From Ceratothoa steindachneri (lineage: Eukaryota > Arthropoda > Malacostraca > Isopoda > Cymothoidae): 64,000 nt of DNA. The DNA lies in the NCBI GenBank assembly GCA_963969495.1, contig OZ018321.1, positions 131,782,293-131,846,292 on the forward strand, in the 5' to 3' direction. The notes under the pieces are model-generated. The model saw only the letters and a program-made list of their open reading frames with translations, ran no database searches and was not told the origin of the DNA. Both the position numbers and the translations under genes were made by a program. Numbering within the stretch: position 1 is the first letter of the stretch; every line of letters starts with the position of its first letter. Positions 1-11,759 of this stretch are shown here, piece after piece.

Positions 1-656
1 CCTGAGAAGAGTGATGTGTTGAAGAGCTTTAAGGTTGGTTTTTCTCTACTTAGGATAATTTATCTTTGAGAAAGAATGTAGCTGAGGTGATGATCCGTCG
101 TTATCAGAGATTTTTTTGACGAGCTGCATTCGAGTTTCTGATGACATCCTGAATTCTTTCTCACGAGAAGCCTCAATGCTCTGGAGGTCTATGTGGAGCT
201 TTAGACTTCCCTTCCACTAACAAAATGGACTTAAGGCTCTGATTAATAAGGGTCTATAATTTTGTATGGTATTACCAGGGGACCTGCATTCTCTTTTATT
301 AGATAGTTAATATCCGATAAATTATATATGATCAATCATATGGTATTACCCTTTTTTTTTGTTAAGTGAAGTTAAGACACTTTGGGTATGGTTATTTGTA
401 GCATAAGAGTGTAGATTTACGTCAAGTTTAAGATGGATGAGGTTTGTTTCAGCGTTCCATGTTTGGGATCCCATTTAGGTTTAGCCATTGCTTCCGGTTA
501 ACTCGGGAACATAGTCGCACCTGGTTTATAACGCTCTGTTAATAATACGGATGGTTTTGTAATATTTTTCCTCTATATATAAATTTTGAATGGTATAATA
601 TATTTAAGTTCAGGAACCTAATTATAAGTTATAATGCGTTGAAAAAAACAGAATAT
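1..656. other. No gene recognised
   Basis: AT-rich sequence without a long open frame, tRNA-like fold or repeat I could recognise. Nothing supportable beyond its composition. Confidence 0.5.
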
Positions 657-1045
657 TTAGTCGCGTGTGACTCTATATCTCCCTATGTCAGTCGGTCCGT
701 CGGTCCCAGTTTTACTTTTTAATTATTTTGGTAATAACATTGTAATTATTCAGCTAATTCTAACGATATTTCAAACCCTTATTTTGTTTTACATTCTCTA
801 TCAAATGATATAATTGCCAAAGACCTCCCAACGTTAGCCGGGAAATTATTTGGTAATAACTTCATAACTATTTGGCCGATTCTAACAAAATTCGAAACCC
901 TTATGTTGTTTTACATTCCCTTTCGAATGATATAATTGTCAATGTCCTCTCAAGGTTAGTCCGGGAATTATTAAAAGTTTTAAAGGTCTTAAGGTCATAA
1001 ATCAGAATAAGTGAGAGCACGCTACTCTGGTCAGCAGACCTTGTT
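657..1045 (+). repeat. Dispersed repeat, copy 1
   Basis: This stretch closely resembles the reverse complement of 33281-33690. Both start after a TTAGTCGCGTG motif, pass through a GTCGGTC-rich segment and end near CAGCAGACCTTGTT. Inside, a unit of about 125 bp occurs twice in tandem (starting near 721 and 846), each carrying GTTTTACATTC and a GATATAATTG motif. The same doubling is present in the other copy, so it predates dispersal. There is no coding potential. It may be a non-autonomous transposon or a dispersed satellite fragment. Confidence 0.7.
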
Positions 1046-1799
1046 TTATATACTTGATGTTGGAAAGTCGAATCGTAGTAAAGGACTTCGTTTACGTTAG
1101 CCTAAATTGCTAATCAAATTGTTTGAGAAAAACTATGGAATGAAAGAATTTGAATTAGAAAATTGAAACTAGGCCTACAAAACTTTTATCGAAAGTGACG
1201 TTGGGATTTGGGCGGCAAAAGTTCAATTAGGCTACTAAGTAGGTATCTTACTTTACTCTCGGAAGAATAGTAAAAGGCAAATAATTATACTTTCTCGAAG
1301 TTAATTATTTTGGAAATGGTTGTTTGCATGGATGCCAGTAGTATGCGCCTCGATGCTTTTTGGCTAAGTTTTAGTAAAAAAAAATGTATGCGATGGATGG
1401 TCTACATCTGAAAAGGGATGAGGATGAAGTCGAATCAAAAGTGTATGATCGTGTTATTAGGTCCTTGTGTGTGGAAAAATAGGTTTCGTTAATGGTAAGT
1501 GAAAGACTAAAAGACATTCCGCAGAAGGTAGACTAGGTGGGATAGGGAAGGGAAATAGGTGCAGAGGGGAAAGAGATGAGGGAAATTAGAATAAAATAGG
1601 CTCTTCAGGGAGAGAGGGGTTAAATTATCTCTATATAAATGCTCCTAGTCTTAAACATTAAATATAAGTTATTTAGGTTTAGGGGTATTTCAAAATCCTG
1701 TTACACTCGTTAGGACGATCTCAACAAAGGCCACAATGAGAGTTTTGATGGAGTTTATCACGTTTTTATTGTGTTAACATATTAATATGTGTTTAAATT
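1046..1799. other. No gene recognised
   Basis: AT-rich sequence with no recognisable protein similarity in any frame and no clear repeat. Confidence 0.45.
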
Positions 1800-2812
1800 G
1801 TAATATTAATCAATCTGCTCGACCTATGCAACGAGCACGGCCTCCAGGCAACACCCGAAAGCTGCGCACACGTTTCGTATGAGTCCTTCCTAATGGTCGC
1901 CCACACGTGGATGACGATGGACTTGATCTCGTAGACGTTGTGGTAGCGGACCTTGCAGGCATTGCCCTCGACATGAGCCTACACTTTGTAGTAGAGGGAA
2001 TTGAGGTCATGTAACTGTGGCGGCCAAATTTCCTTTGAGCAGAAGTTCATGTTAGATACCAACCACACTTACACGGTCTTGGCCGTGTTGGCCGGGGTAC
2101 TGTCCTCCTGAAAGATTTAGGCTGCCTTCCTCGTGATCTTGCTCACCTAGGGCAGGGCTTTCATGGCCACGATGTCCCTGTAATAGGCTGCTATGATACT
2201 ATAACCCCTCCTGCCCCATCTTCTCGCCATTCGAAGCCACAATGCAAAGCATTATCACGAAGGATGGGTGCTTGGTCGTGGTCGTTTTGCTTTTTGATGA
2301 GCGAATTGCGGATGAAGCTTTTTCCTTAGAAAAAAAATGAGAATTCGATTACAATGACACTTCAAGTCGTTGAGAAGGCGACGACAGTGCTCCTGCGGTT
2401 GTTATCGCCTACGGTCGGTAAGCAGAGGCTTTTCAACGCACCTCAAGCTCTTGTCTTCCTCATCTTTGAGGTCCCTATACACCGTGGGCATCGAAAAATT
2501 CGAATACTTCGCGAGCGCACTGATTTTGACCTTCGGAGCTCATTTAAATTCTTTTCTCACAGTCAAATGGTTAATAACTGGAGGTTTTCCTGAACGGGGT
2601 CGATCTTTGAGTTCTTCCCCATTCTTAAACTTCACCGCGACTCTGTAAACAGTCAGCCGGCTAATGTTGAGCCGCTTGGCGATGTCGAACTTGTGCCCAC
2701 GCGCAGACTTTTGACTTTCAAGAAATTTATAAATTTTAACAAGGAAAGGGCTAATAGAGAAGTAGCTATGTAAAGGTTGAGCATTGGTTAAACTCATTAG
2801 AGAATGAAGCAA
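1800..2812 (-). pseudogene. Tc1/mariner-type transposase relic
   Basis: Read on the minus strand across several frames, this is a nearly full-length transposase of about 340 codons. At 2812-2540 lies a helix-turn-helix DNA-binding region with ISRLTVYRVAVKF followed by KDRPRSGKP, the usual linker motif. Next come LLNDLK-like residues (about 2350-2380), a decayed first catalytic region, a second-Asp region reading IFQEDSTPANTAKTV (about 2090-2120), a third-Asp region reading WPPQLHDLNSLYY (about 2010-2030) and a C-terminal helix. Many stops and frameshifts, and loss of the first Asp motif, mark it as dead. The arrangement matches a transposase family I associate with crustacean genomes, which is a memory-based inference. 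Terminal inverted repeats were not located. Confidence 0.7.
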
Positions 2813-3011
2813 AAAACAAAACGAATAAATAGTTTTGCGTTATTAAAAGGAAGGTTATTTAAAAAGTGAGGTTTTTCTTAAACTTGATAACTCGTTTGTC
2901 TGGCCACATCTAGAGTACTATAACTAGGCTTGATACCCACATTTATGACATAATATCAACATGCTAGATAGAGTCAATGCTAAGGTGGACAAAGAAGATA
3001 CATTCCTTAAG

Positions 3012-3320
3012 GTACATCGAATATGTAGATAGACTGAGGATACCTAACAAGTTGTCCTCTGAGCTTTTTTGTTCTTTTTTAAAACTTAAGTGAGTATGTA
3101 TAAATTGAATGTTTGCATGCTCTTCGACATGTAGGGCAATGATAGTAATTGGGGTCACCACTTGAAAATTAAAGAAATTAAATGACTAGGTTGGATTTTC
3201 GAAAATATTTTTTCACCAATAGAGTAATAAACTTCTGGAATAAATTGCCACAGGATGTTGTGAGTAGTCCAAATTTAAATTGTTCAAAGTCAGGTAAGAT
3301 AATTGTGAGGGAAGAGATTA
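3012..3320 (+). pseudogene. LINE C-terminal fragment (CR1-like)
   Basis: The frame from 3182 reads FRKYFFTNRVINFWNKLPQ followed by DVV. This is the conserved tail of CR1/Rex-type LINE ORF2 proteins just before the 3' UTR. Upstream, EYVDRLRI (about 3018) and GHHLKIKEI (about 3153) fit the preceding part of the same tail in other frames, so at least one frameshift is present. Only the last 90 or so residues remain, as expected for a 5'-truncated LINE copy. There is no endonuclease or RT nearby in this orientation. Confidence 0.55.
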
Positions 3321-3559
3321 TGGTGGTTTTTAAGTTCTGTGTGGGGCAAAATGTACATATTTTAATATCGATGTATATATTCTAGCTGCATGCTTTAATT
3401 GTTGACACGCCTTGTTTGGTGATGTTTTTCACCCTGAACCACGCTAATTGTTTGGTGAGGAACGTTAGGATTTCTCGATTCCCTGTCAATCAATTTTCAT
3501 AAAACCTTTCCTAGTTTTGGTCTCCACGATATGGCAACACTAATATTAGTGCTGAAGTC

Positions 3560-4457
3560 ACCTCTGTTCATGTTACTGGGGAGAAGTTAGTTCGCTATGT
3601 GGAAACGGTTATACGATTTTTGAAAGACCCTTCGCTAAGGATGAAGCGATCAGATTGTGAGATCTCATAGAGTGTGACAGCTAGGGATTTAAAGAATATT
3701 AATAGACCACCAGTTATGCGGAAAATATGAACAAACAAGCAAAGTTATTTTCACCGCCGCTGGTCGTTTCCATGTTCCAAAGACCACTAGGAACCGTATC
3801 TTAGGGACCATGGCTTCCTTACGAGCTTCCCTAAAACTGTCTTCTTTACCGCCTCGTTACAAGACTTCGAAGATTCAATGGGCCCCGAAGTACATAACGT
3901 TGGAACTTTGTTGCGTTATTTTCACTGACAAAACAATAGTGACCTTTGCCGGACCTGAGTATTGGGCAAATGGTTTGGTCTAATTTGGATATGAGTGTCA
4001 CCAACGTTTGCGACGTCAAAAGAAGGGAGGAGGATTCTTGTTTTGGGCATGTATAATTGGACATAAAGTTGTTGACCCAGTAAGGGTAACTAATATAATT
4101 AATGAAGTGACCGCAGCCTCCGAGTGAAATCTCCTGAAGGAGGTCTTAGATCCCTGGCTAGATGACATACTATTGTCCCTTTTAAGGACTCTATTTTTTA
4201 TACATGACAACGCTCTATCCCACTCTTCCATGGGTACCCACGCTTTCCTAGGCTCTTACAGCATAAAAGATGATAAGTTGATGGTGTGGCCAGCATCTCT
4301 ACTGATCTCGACCCAATCGAAAATTTGTGGTTCATTATTTAACAAGATATTTATACTGATGGATGTCTTATGGGCGACTATCAAAGCTTCAGAAGAGGCA
4401 ATCCAACCTTCTACTATTAAGAAATCGACAGATTCCATGCACGATAAGTTTTTTTGA
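3560..4457 (+). pseudogene. Tc1-like transposase relic
   Basis: Plus-strand frames, broken by shifts and stops, give a Tc1 transposase. There is an N-terminal TARDLKNINRPP segment (about 3680), a middle GGGFLFWACIIGHKVVDPV segment (about 4027-4083), a second catalytic Asp in FIHDNALSHSS (about 4195-4225), and a third region with WPA followed, one frame over, by DPIENLW (about 4313-4333). The C-terminal part reads IQPSTIKKSTDSMHDKFF (4399-4454), the classic Tc1 ending. The first Asp region is scrambled. Length is close to a complete transposase (about 300 codons). Terminal repeats could not be fixed. Confidence 0.75.
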
Positions 4458-5710
4458 AAATGGCGCTATGTGTGCAAATAATTCATTCTGTCCATCTATC
4501 GTGTAGTATAATTATGGTTTTCAATTAAATATATACGCAACTTATGTTTAATATGTATAATTATCTTTAGTTTTCTCCAAAATATGTCTAGATGGGCTCC
4601 TTTCATTCAAAAGCTATTATCGTGGTTCACCCAAGAAATGAAGAATCTGGAATAAAAATTGAAGAGCGTAACACAACATAATGAAAACATAACAATAATG
4701 TGGCCATATTGAGCAGATCGGCTGGGAAAGTTTCATAAAAATTTATTCCGAGAGAACCAAGAAATCCTAACTTTCCCTACTAAGCCATTAGCATGATTCA
4801 GTATGTAGTAGCATATTCCGGATGTAGTTTATGGAGATGATGGGTGCTTCTTGCAGAGGCTCTTTGATTGTAACGGATTACATTAGATAAGTCAGTGTGG
4901 ATTTTGTTAAAAGCATCAGCTGCTACGATTCGGTAGTATCAACTACGAACAATTTTTCCAGAAAGTTTTGTTCGGGTTCCATTCTATACATGAATTATTA
5001 GTTTTGAGGTCTTTATTTATCAAGGAGGGTGGGAGGGGGGTAATGATTAACGTAGGCTCCGACCACGAGTATCTAAGGCGTATGGCAGGCTCCGGGAAGT
5101 CAAACCGAATCGTAACCACTTCCAGCCACTCACCACACCCGTTGGAGCATAACCTTGACAAAATCGGAATCGATGTTTCCAATCGGCTAAGCCATATCGC
5201 TTTTCGTAGAGGGAGAAACATAATGAATTTATTCGATTTGTCCCAGTTTCGGAAGGAAATTGAAGGCCATTTATAATTCCGCTGTTTCCTCGTCGCCTCT
5301 GTATATGTTAGAGTTTCCTCGAGAAAATTAGTGTCATTTTCCTTTGGAAATATGGTTTTAGCGCTCTTTTTCCATTTTTTCCCCTCATTCTTCCTCTCCT
5401 GCTTCTCTTTTCTTCTTTTTCTTCGTCTACTGTTTCGTTCCTATTTTTTTCTTCGTCGTCTTCTTTCTTCTTCTTTTTTGTTATTAATTATGGAGATAAG
5501 GCCTGCTCTTGAGAGTCACCGAACCAATCCCTGTCTGTAAAAACCCGAGTCCTCTCTAGTCATTAAAGGGTATGAAAAGTTCTTTCACTTTCCCTATCGC
5601 TTCTTACTTTTAGTTACTACTAAAACTACTAGAAATAATTATAATAACCAAAATAATAATAAATTACTTTTTATCCTATGAACAAACGGAGATTGGGTTG
5701 TAATTATGCG
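4458..5710. other. No gene recognised; pyrimidine-rich tract
   Basis: Two overlapping open frames on opposite strands (4943-5276) resemble nothing I know and look like chance. At about 5370-5490 there is a strongly pyrimidine-rich TTC/TTT tract. No transposon ends were recognised. Confidence 0.45.
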
Positions 5711-6185
5711 GTATCTATGGCAACGGAAATTGTGTTGATTTCAATGAAGGTAAGCGTTAGACCATGGGCTCTCTATGGCAACGGAATTCGGTCGATTTAT
5801 ATATAAATAAGTGTAGACTATGGGATTTCTATGGCAACACATGTTCAGTTGATTAATATAAAGATAAGCGTTGACAGTGTGGTCTCTATGACAACACAAT
5901 TTCAGTTGATTTATATAAGCATAAGCGTAGACGATGGAGTCTCTATGGCAACACAAGTTCAGTTGATTTAAATAAAAATAAGCGTATACGATGGAGTCTA
6001 TGGCAAAGGAAATTCGGTTAAGTGTATATAACGATAAGCATACACTATGAAGTCTCTATAGAACTGAAATTCGGTGGATTCATTTACCGTTATGTTAAGG
6101 AAGGAAGTATTTATGGCAACGCACATTTGGTTGATAATTTTAAGGCTATAAGCAGTCAATGAGCTTTCTATGTTGTAACATAGAG
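5711..6185. repeat. Minisatellite, about 57-bp unit
   Basis: Eight or so head-to-tail units begin with CTATGGCAAC and continue through a GTTGATTTATATAA segment and a TAAGCGTAGAC segment. Unit starts are near 5715, 5773, 5829, 5886, 5943, 5998, 6056 and 6111. Divergence rises towards the right. Because 57 is a multiple of three, the minus strand stays open through several units as a 19-residue peptide repeat, but there is no sign of a gene. Confidence 0.85.
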
Positions 6186-6289
6186 TCATTTCATAGTCTT
6201 AGAATAAAGTACGCGCAAATGAGCAGAAGAAACTTTAGTTGACATCTCTGGACATCTTCGATGTAACTGACGTCTTTGGAAGCGTTGGA

Positions 6290-7471
6290 GGCTTAGTAAG
6301 CTAGAAAGCTCTAGTTAACAGCGTTCCTCAGGTCCTTACTTGAGTCAGAAGCTTTCTTCAGATCTGAAACTCTATTAAGAATCTTTCATCCAATATGAAG
6401 GCCTAGTCAAAATCTCTCATCAAATCGGAAGCTCCATTCAGAGCTGAGACACTATTCCGAAGCTCTCTTATATTTTAGCATGAGTCATCTCATCACATCG
6501 GATATGAAACTCTAGTCAGGATCACTTGTCAAATTGAAATTAATTTAAAATCTCCACTCAGATCTGAAACTATATTTAAAAGCACTCGTCAGATCTGAAT
6601 CTATATTCAGAAGTTCTATTTAGAGACTCAGATCTGAAACTATATTCAGAAACTCTCGCCAGATCTGAAAGTTTAGTTATAAGCTCTCGTCAAACATGAA
6701 GCTCTATCAATATGCCATCGTCAGATATGAAGCTGTAGTCAAAATCACTCTTGAGCTCCGAAACTATTTAAAAGTTCTCATCATATTTAAAGCTCTAGTC
6801 AGGAGCTCTAGTTAGTTCTGGAATTCTATGCAGGTGCTGTCTTCAAATTTGAAACTCTATATGGAAACCCTGTAAGGGCTCAGACTCCCACCCAAAGCTC
6901 TACTCAGATAAGAAATTCTAGAAACTCATGGCAAATTTGAGATGCTAGGAAAAATCTACGTCAGATTAGTTCGAGGCGGAAGCTCTACACGCATCTGAAA
7001 CTTTATTCCAAAGCTTTCGTTAGATTGGAAGCTCTCGTCAGATTAGGGGCTCTAGTACGAACTCTTCAAGACCTGCGCTCGAGTAAGAAGATCTCTTCAG
7101 ATCTGAAACTCTATTCAGGAAGCTCGAGCGAATAACTCTCCTCAGATTTGAGCCTCCACTCAGAAACTCTTCTTAGATCTAAAACTCTCGTTATAAGCTC
7201 GAGTTAGATCTGAGACTTCTGTTAGATGCTCTCGTCAGATCAGAAACTCTATCCAAAAGCTTTCGTCAGACCTGAAAATGTAATATGAAGCTTTATTCAG
7301 ATTTCTGGCTCTAATCTAAAGCTCTATTTAAGTCTGAAACTCTAATGAGGAGTTAGATTTGAGGTCACAGTCAGTAGCTCTAGTCAGATTCGAAACTCCA
7401 TTCAAATGCTCTAGTAAGATCTGAAGCTCTAGTCAGAAACTCTGGTCAAATTTGAAATTCAAGTCAGATAT
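6290..7471. repeat. Minisatellite, about 31-bp unit (left part)
   Basis: Degenerate tandem units combine an AGATCTGAAACTCTA half with an AGAAGCTCTCGTC-like half, each about 15-16 bp, giving a composite period near 31 bp. The BglII-like AGATCT core recurs throughout. The array stops exactly at the left LTR (7472) and resumes after the right LTR at 14505, so the retrotransposon split a single array. Confidence 0.85.
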
Positions 7472-8602
7472 TGTCATAGAATGGGGTCGAGTTCAACCCT
7501 TCTTGCGTTTTTGGCCAAGAAAGAAGACGCCTGTGTGCGTGGAGGACTTATAGATATAATGCAAATTAACCAAATTTTAGGTTAGCCAATAGCCAGCTAT
7601 CTTGTAGGTTCCGGGACAATAGAAAAACGAGCACAAAAATAACTTTACTAATATGCAAATTAATATTATTTTTACAAAGTTAAATAGGGTTTTGAAACAA
7701 GTTATATAACACATTAGACGTACACGAGTCTCAGCGTCTTAAAGGTGGGGGGGCTTAGCGGTGACGATCGCCGTACACACAAACGAAAAATACTGGCCAA
7801 AGGGTCGCTTAAATGACCTTAGGCGTACACGAAGCCTACGATGGAGGTTTACAAGGGGAAAGGGAGCACTTGCACAAGAGAGTTGCGCGTTGCTATTACC
7901 TCGAATATTTGGTCCGAGAGAATAATCCTTGCCTTGGCGCAAAGTTCACATAAGAGTCTCTTGACATTGACTACCCTCGGGATAAACTTAGATCTTGCCT
8001 TCGAGTTTAGAAGACGAATCAAGACGGGGCGCGTTGCATTGGTGGAGCAGGTAACAATGAGTACGGAGTAGACTTACACGAATTAAACGAAAGCACCTGG
8101 AGCTTGATGGGTTCTGCGAGGAATTGTGCAGAGTCCAACGAGACGCGAATAGCAAGAACAAACGGGTAAGTGCAGATAGCAGGTAGTGACGGGGGCGGGC
8201 AGACAGTGGATACTAAAAGGGCGGGCGAGAGGAGGATATTGTCTTTCAACTCTGCTGCCGGAGGTTTTATATTGCGGTCGAATGTGGTTTCCTCCCTCCG
8301 CTCGAAGGGGAGGGTCCGACGCATCGGCAGGCGAAGGTAGTCTCGCCCTATTAGCACGATCGCGGAAAGTTCCTAAGCCGGCGAGGGGAAAGTTTTTCTG
8401 ATTCCCAGTGGGACCTTTAAGTTTCTCACAGCTTTCCACGATGACGGGCTTTCAAACCACCACGAAGTCTCGTGATTTCGCACCTTCATTAGCGTAGACA
8501 AAAAGGGTCGATCAGGTGTCTGCTCTCTCTCTCTTTCTCTTTCTCTCTCTCCTTGAAATGCGCAGCCGCGCGCATCTTTCTCTCTCTCACTGATCTCTGA
8601 CA
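7472..8602 (-). repeat. 3' LTR of gypsy-type element
   Basis: A direct repeat of 13358-14504. On the plus strand it begins TGTCATAGAATGGGG and ends GATCTCTGACA. A G-rich run lies at about 7745 and a CT microsatellite at 8520-8590. Small indels and substitutions separate it from its partner throughout. Confidence 0.85.
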
Positions 8603-8616
8603 CTCCTCCATCCCTA
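8603..8616 (-). other. Polypurine tract
   Basis: Directly inside the 3' LTR. On the minus strand the sequence reads AGGGATGGAGGAG followed at once by the LTR start TGTC. A purine run at exactly this place is where LTR retrotransposons prime plus-strand DNA synthesis. Confidence 0.65.
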
Positions 8617-8911
8617 GATGGAACTTCAGGGGAAGAAGTGACATCGGAAAATGATTAAAGTGGGATTGTAACTTATAGTCGCATGACAATAGCGAATAAA
8701 GTTGAGAATACCTAGAACAAATTTTCAAAAACGGAGGCAAAATACGAAATAGTGGAGTTAGGAAGGATGGGGGGGGGGGTTTCACCATATATATACACAA
8801 GATTAAATAATGCTAAGGAAAGGCTGCTGAAGGATAATTTTTTCCATGATTTTGGAAAACTAAAAAAAATAAGGATATAAAAGGAATTCATTGTACACAG
8901 AGAATAAGAAA

Positions 8912-9995
8912 CTAAATAATACGCATTTTCTTATCAAAAAAATTAATATACGTATTAAAAAAAAGAAATGGCTGAGGATTAGTTTGGAAAAGGATCAAAC
9001 CGGTTTCCTGAAAGAATAAGCTCCAACGCATCAACCGACCGTTATTATTCTTGACTTTACGTAGGGATGATAGGGGTTTGTTGTCCGTTTCCACTTAAAA
9101 TTCATTCATACTAAATACATCCTAAATTTACGGATACCCCAAACTATAGCGAGGGCCTCTCTCTCAATTACTGCATAGTTTTTTCTCGCATGCCAGTAAT
9201 TTTCTGCTTGTGTAAGCGATGGGGAAACTTTCGCCGTTATTTTCATACTAGATGAGCACACATCTTATATCTTTATTACTGGCGTTGGTGGGAATGCCAA
9301 TCAGTTTGTCTGGATTAGGGAGGCTGAGGATAGGGGCGGAGGCTAACTTCTCCTTGAGCTTATTAAAGCTGTGAGTTGAAAATGGCATCCACTGGAGGCG
9401 TTTTTGGGCCTTCTTCTCTAATAGCTCGAATAGGGGGGCGGAGGTAGACGCGAAGTTGGGTATGAAGCGAGGATAGAACGATGCAGAGCCTGTTAAGGAT
9501 CGCAGCTGCTTTTTGTTATTGGACAAAGGCATGTCCACGATGGCCTGGGTCTTTTTTTGCTGGGGGGCTAAACGATTATTCCCGATATGGAAGCCGAGAT
9601 AATAGATAGTGCCAAAAACGAAGTGATACTTGCTGGGTCTAACTGTCAAATTGTGTTCTCGGAGGTGTATATGCAGGGGGTATGGTTTGAAACGGATCGA
9701 GTCCAGGGTGGTTAGTTGGATATTGTGCTCCAAATGGGTCGCACAACCGGGTATCTTGGTGATGACGTCTTCAAAAGGAATCAGGAGCGCTTGCAGTTGA
9801 TTATTTTAAAGAGATGATAGCCGTTCGTATATCTTAATTTCCGCAAGCAGGGAATTATTAAAGTCGGGCAAGACATGCAACGGGTATTCATTGTCCTGCT
9901 CCACACAGGCGAGTTGAATTACGCAAAAGGGGTCCAGGGGAAGCCAGATTCCATGGGGGATTCTTCGTCGATTACAACCATCTGGTTAATGCTTG
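8912..9995 (-). pseudogene. Gypsy RT (core deleted) and RNase H
   Basis: Near 9700 the frame reads EHNIQLTTLDSIRFKPYPL, the typical start of a gypsy RT. It then jumps to HLREHNLTVRPSKYHFVFG, which lies after the catalytic YxDD box. About 130 residues of fingers and palm are therefore missing. The thumb and connection follow at 9600-9300 (YLGFHIGN, KKQLRSLTG, FIPNFA). RNase H begins with decayed PTNAS-like residues near 9265 and ends with ETDNKPLSSL and NGRLMRWSL (about 9030-9090). The 3' LTR lies about 300 bp beyond. The frame between 9740 and 9995 has several stops. The protein would be non-functional. Confidence 0.8.
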
Positions 9996-10029
9996 CGCGC
10001 CGTTGGTACCGCTTGAGCATATTAACATG

Positions 10030-11122
10030 AAAAAGCTTTCTTCCCGAGAAGCTTTCAATAAGGTAATCGACGGGGCCACGCTTCTGGACTATTTAGTAGG
10101 GATCCTTCCACTGGCTGAACAATTTTTGTTGTCCGTGGGGAAGAGAAGCAAAACTTCTTCTCCGGTATAAAATGTCCTTTCTTTGGACTTGCAATCAAAG
10201 TATGTCTTATACTTGTCAAAATTAATGTCGGCGTTTTGAGACGCAATTTCGACGTAGCTTTACAACCTCCTTTTTAAATTCAGTAGATATGAGTAAGAAG
10301 TCTGGATGATTTGATCCAATTTCTGATTGTAATAAAGTTCCTTTAAGATACTCAGGGCGTCTCTGACGTTTCTACCATATTAAAGTTCAAAGGGGTCGAA
10401 TCCTAATGTACGATGGGGAATTTCATGGTTGGCAAATAGGGCTACCGGAAGGAAGCGGTGCCATTCAGTCGGCTGATCTGCACACAACTTCCTGAGAATG
10501 GTCTTGAGGCATCCATTTAGCCTTTCGCACATTCCATTCCCACTGGGGTGAAAACGGATGGGAAACAGGGGTTTGATCATCATTAATTTACCGACGTATT
10601 CCATTAATTCGGAGGTGAATTGACGACCACAAACCAAGAGGATTTCTTGGGTAGCCCCACACGGGAAAAGATCGAAATAAGGGCTTCGGCGCAAGATATG
10701 CTATCGATTTTCTTGAGAGGCACAGCCTCGGGGTATCTGGTGGAAAAATCGACAAGCGTTAAAACGTAACTATTGCCTTCGCTCGACGGGGGGTTGATCG
10801 ATCTGATCAGGTCGATAGCTACCCCCGAGAACGGTTCATGGATTTGCAGTCCCTTCTGCAAAGGCGCAGGATTAGACTTTTCCTTTTATTGCCGTATTTT
10901 GGCAAATGTCCCAAGAACGACAATATCGCAGAATTTCGTCAGGCACGCCAGGCCAAGAGAAATATTTGAAGATCCTCTGAGCGGTCTTCGTGTGGCTGAG
11001 GTGACCAGCAAATATGCGATTGTGAGCCTTTTACATGATTTGAGTGACATGGGAGCGGGGTACAAATAGTGTACGGGACACACGCAATAGAAGAGGTTGT
11101 CCTTGATGAGGAGAGAAATCAC
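10030..11122 (-). pseudogene. Gypsy-type integrase
   Basis: Minus-strand frames give all integrase parts in order. The zinc-binding N-domain is at about 11030-10900 (AHNRIFAGHLSHTKT, then FKYFSWPGVPDE and RYCRSWDICQ, with one Cys apparently changed to Trp). The catalytic core runs 10860-10380 (first Asp in VAIDLIRSI, then YVLTLVDFSTRYPEAVPLK, the second-Asp region decayed near CGRQFTSELM, and Glu in NGMCERLNG). Beyond the core come VRDALSILKELYYNQ and a C-terminal stretch ending near an FHVNML-like motif at about 10030, as in GPY/F modules. Frames change at least three times. The gene lies between protease and RT, not after RNase H. Confidence 0.85.
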
Positions 11123-11389
11123 CTTATTCCCTCTGACGGTTTTGCGCGTTTTGTTCTATGATTTTGACCACAAGGGACGAAGAGTCTCACATTTTCTCTG
11201 GCTTTTGGGAAAATCATGACTCATCCCTCTCTGGAATTTGGGGGCACACGGGGGTTCCAGGGATGTAGGGGCTTGCAGTTTCTTCTTCCGTCTGGAACGG
11301 GTAGTGACGGGTTGAGCCACGGGGGCATAATAAACCCGAGAGAACTAACCAATTAGGACTGCAAAAAACTAGATGGGGGCTGCAACGAC

Positions 11390-11600
11390 TTCAGCTCAAC
11401 CAGTAAAATTCGCGCATTCAATGTAGCAGTCAACAATTGGGAATTAATTAATTGGCGCGACCCAAGTAATCATGCACTACGGCAAACTTATCGTGGTCTG
11501 GAGCCACAGGGAGGAGTAGTTCATCGGATACAACAATGCACGTTCACCGTGCATCATGGACGAGGGTGGAGATATTGCACCCATTCACTGCTCTAGTTTA
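11390..11600 (-). pseudogene. Gypsy-type aspartic protease, inactivated
   Basis: The minus strand reads STLVHDAR, a stop, TCIVVSDELL and later FAVVHDYLGRAN. It aligns by eye with the second copy at 61080-61270, which reads STLVRDTGCTCIRVSNELL. The DTG active-site triad is therefore DAR here and the next residue is a stop. Position between gag and integrase fits. Confidence 0.7.
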
Positions 11601-11759
11601 GAATTGGACTCCCACTGGTACTTTTATTGAACAAAAAGTTTACCTGGTGGCCAGCAGTATTCGGTGGGGTTGAAGAAGAGGGGGGCTTCATTTTAAGACG
11701 GTGGGAGCGTAGAAGTGACACTAACCTGGTGTACCTGGTGAGAAGGAGAGGTGCTTCTA

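Noticed and set aside
4943..5276. Overlapping 92- and 102-residue frames
   Set aside because: Opposite-strand shadows of each other without recognisable motifs.
5741..6189. Cys/His-rich peptide repeat (CCHRD..) on the minus strand
   Set aside because: Product of the 57-bp minisatellite; units do not preserve the Cys/His pattern and there is no gene context.
5711..7471. Possible CRISPR array from regularly spaced repeats
   Set aside because: Units are contiguous degenerate tandem repeats without unique spacers, in an animal genome.
8019..8603. Overlapping frames of 70-118 residues on the minus strand
   Set aside because: They lie inside the LTR and CT microsatellite and are not maintained in the partner LTR.
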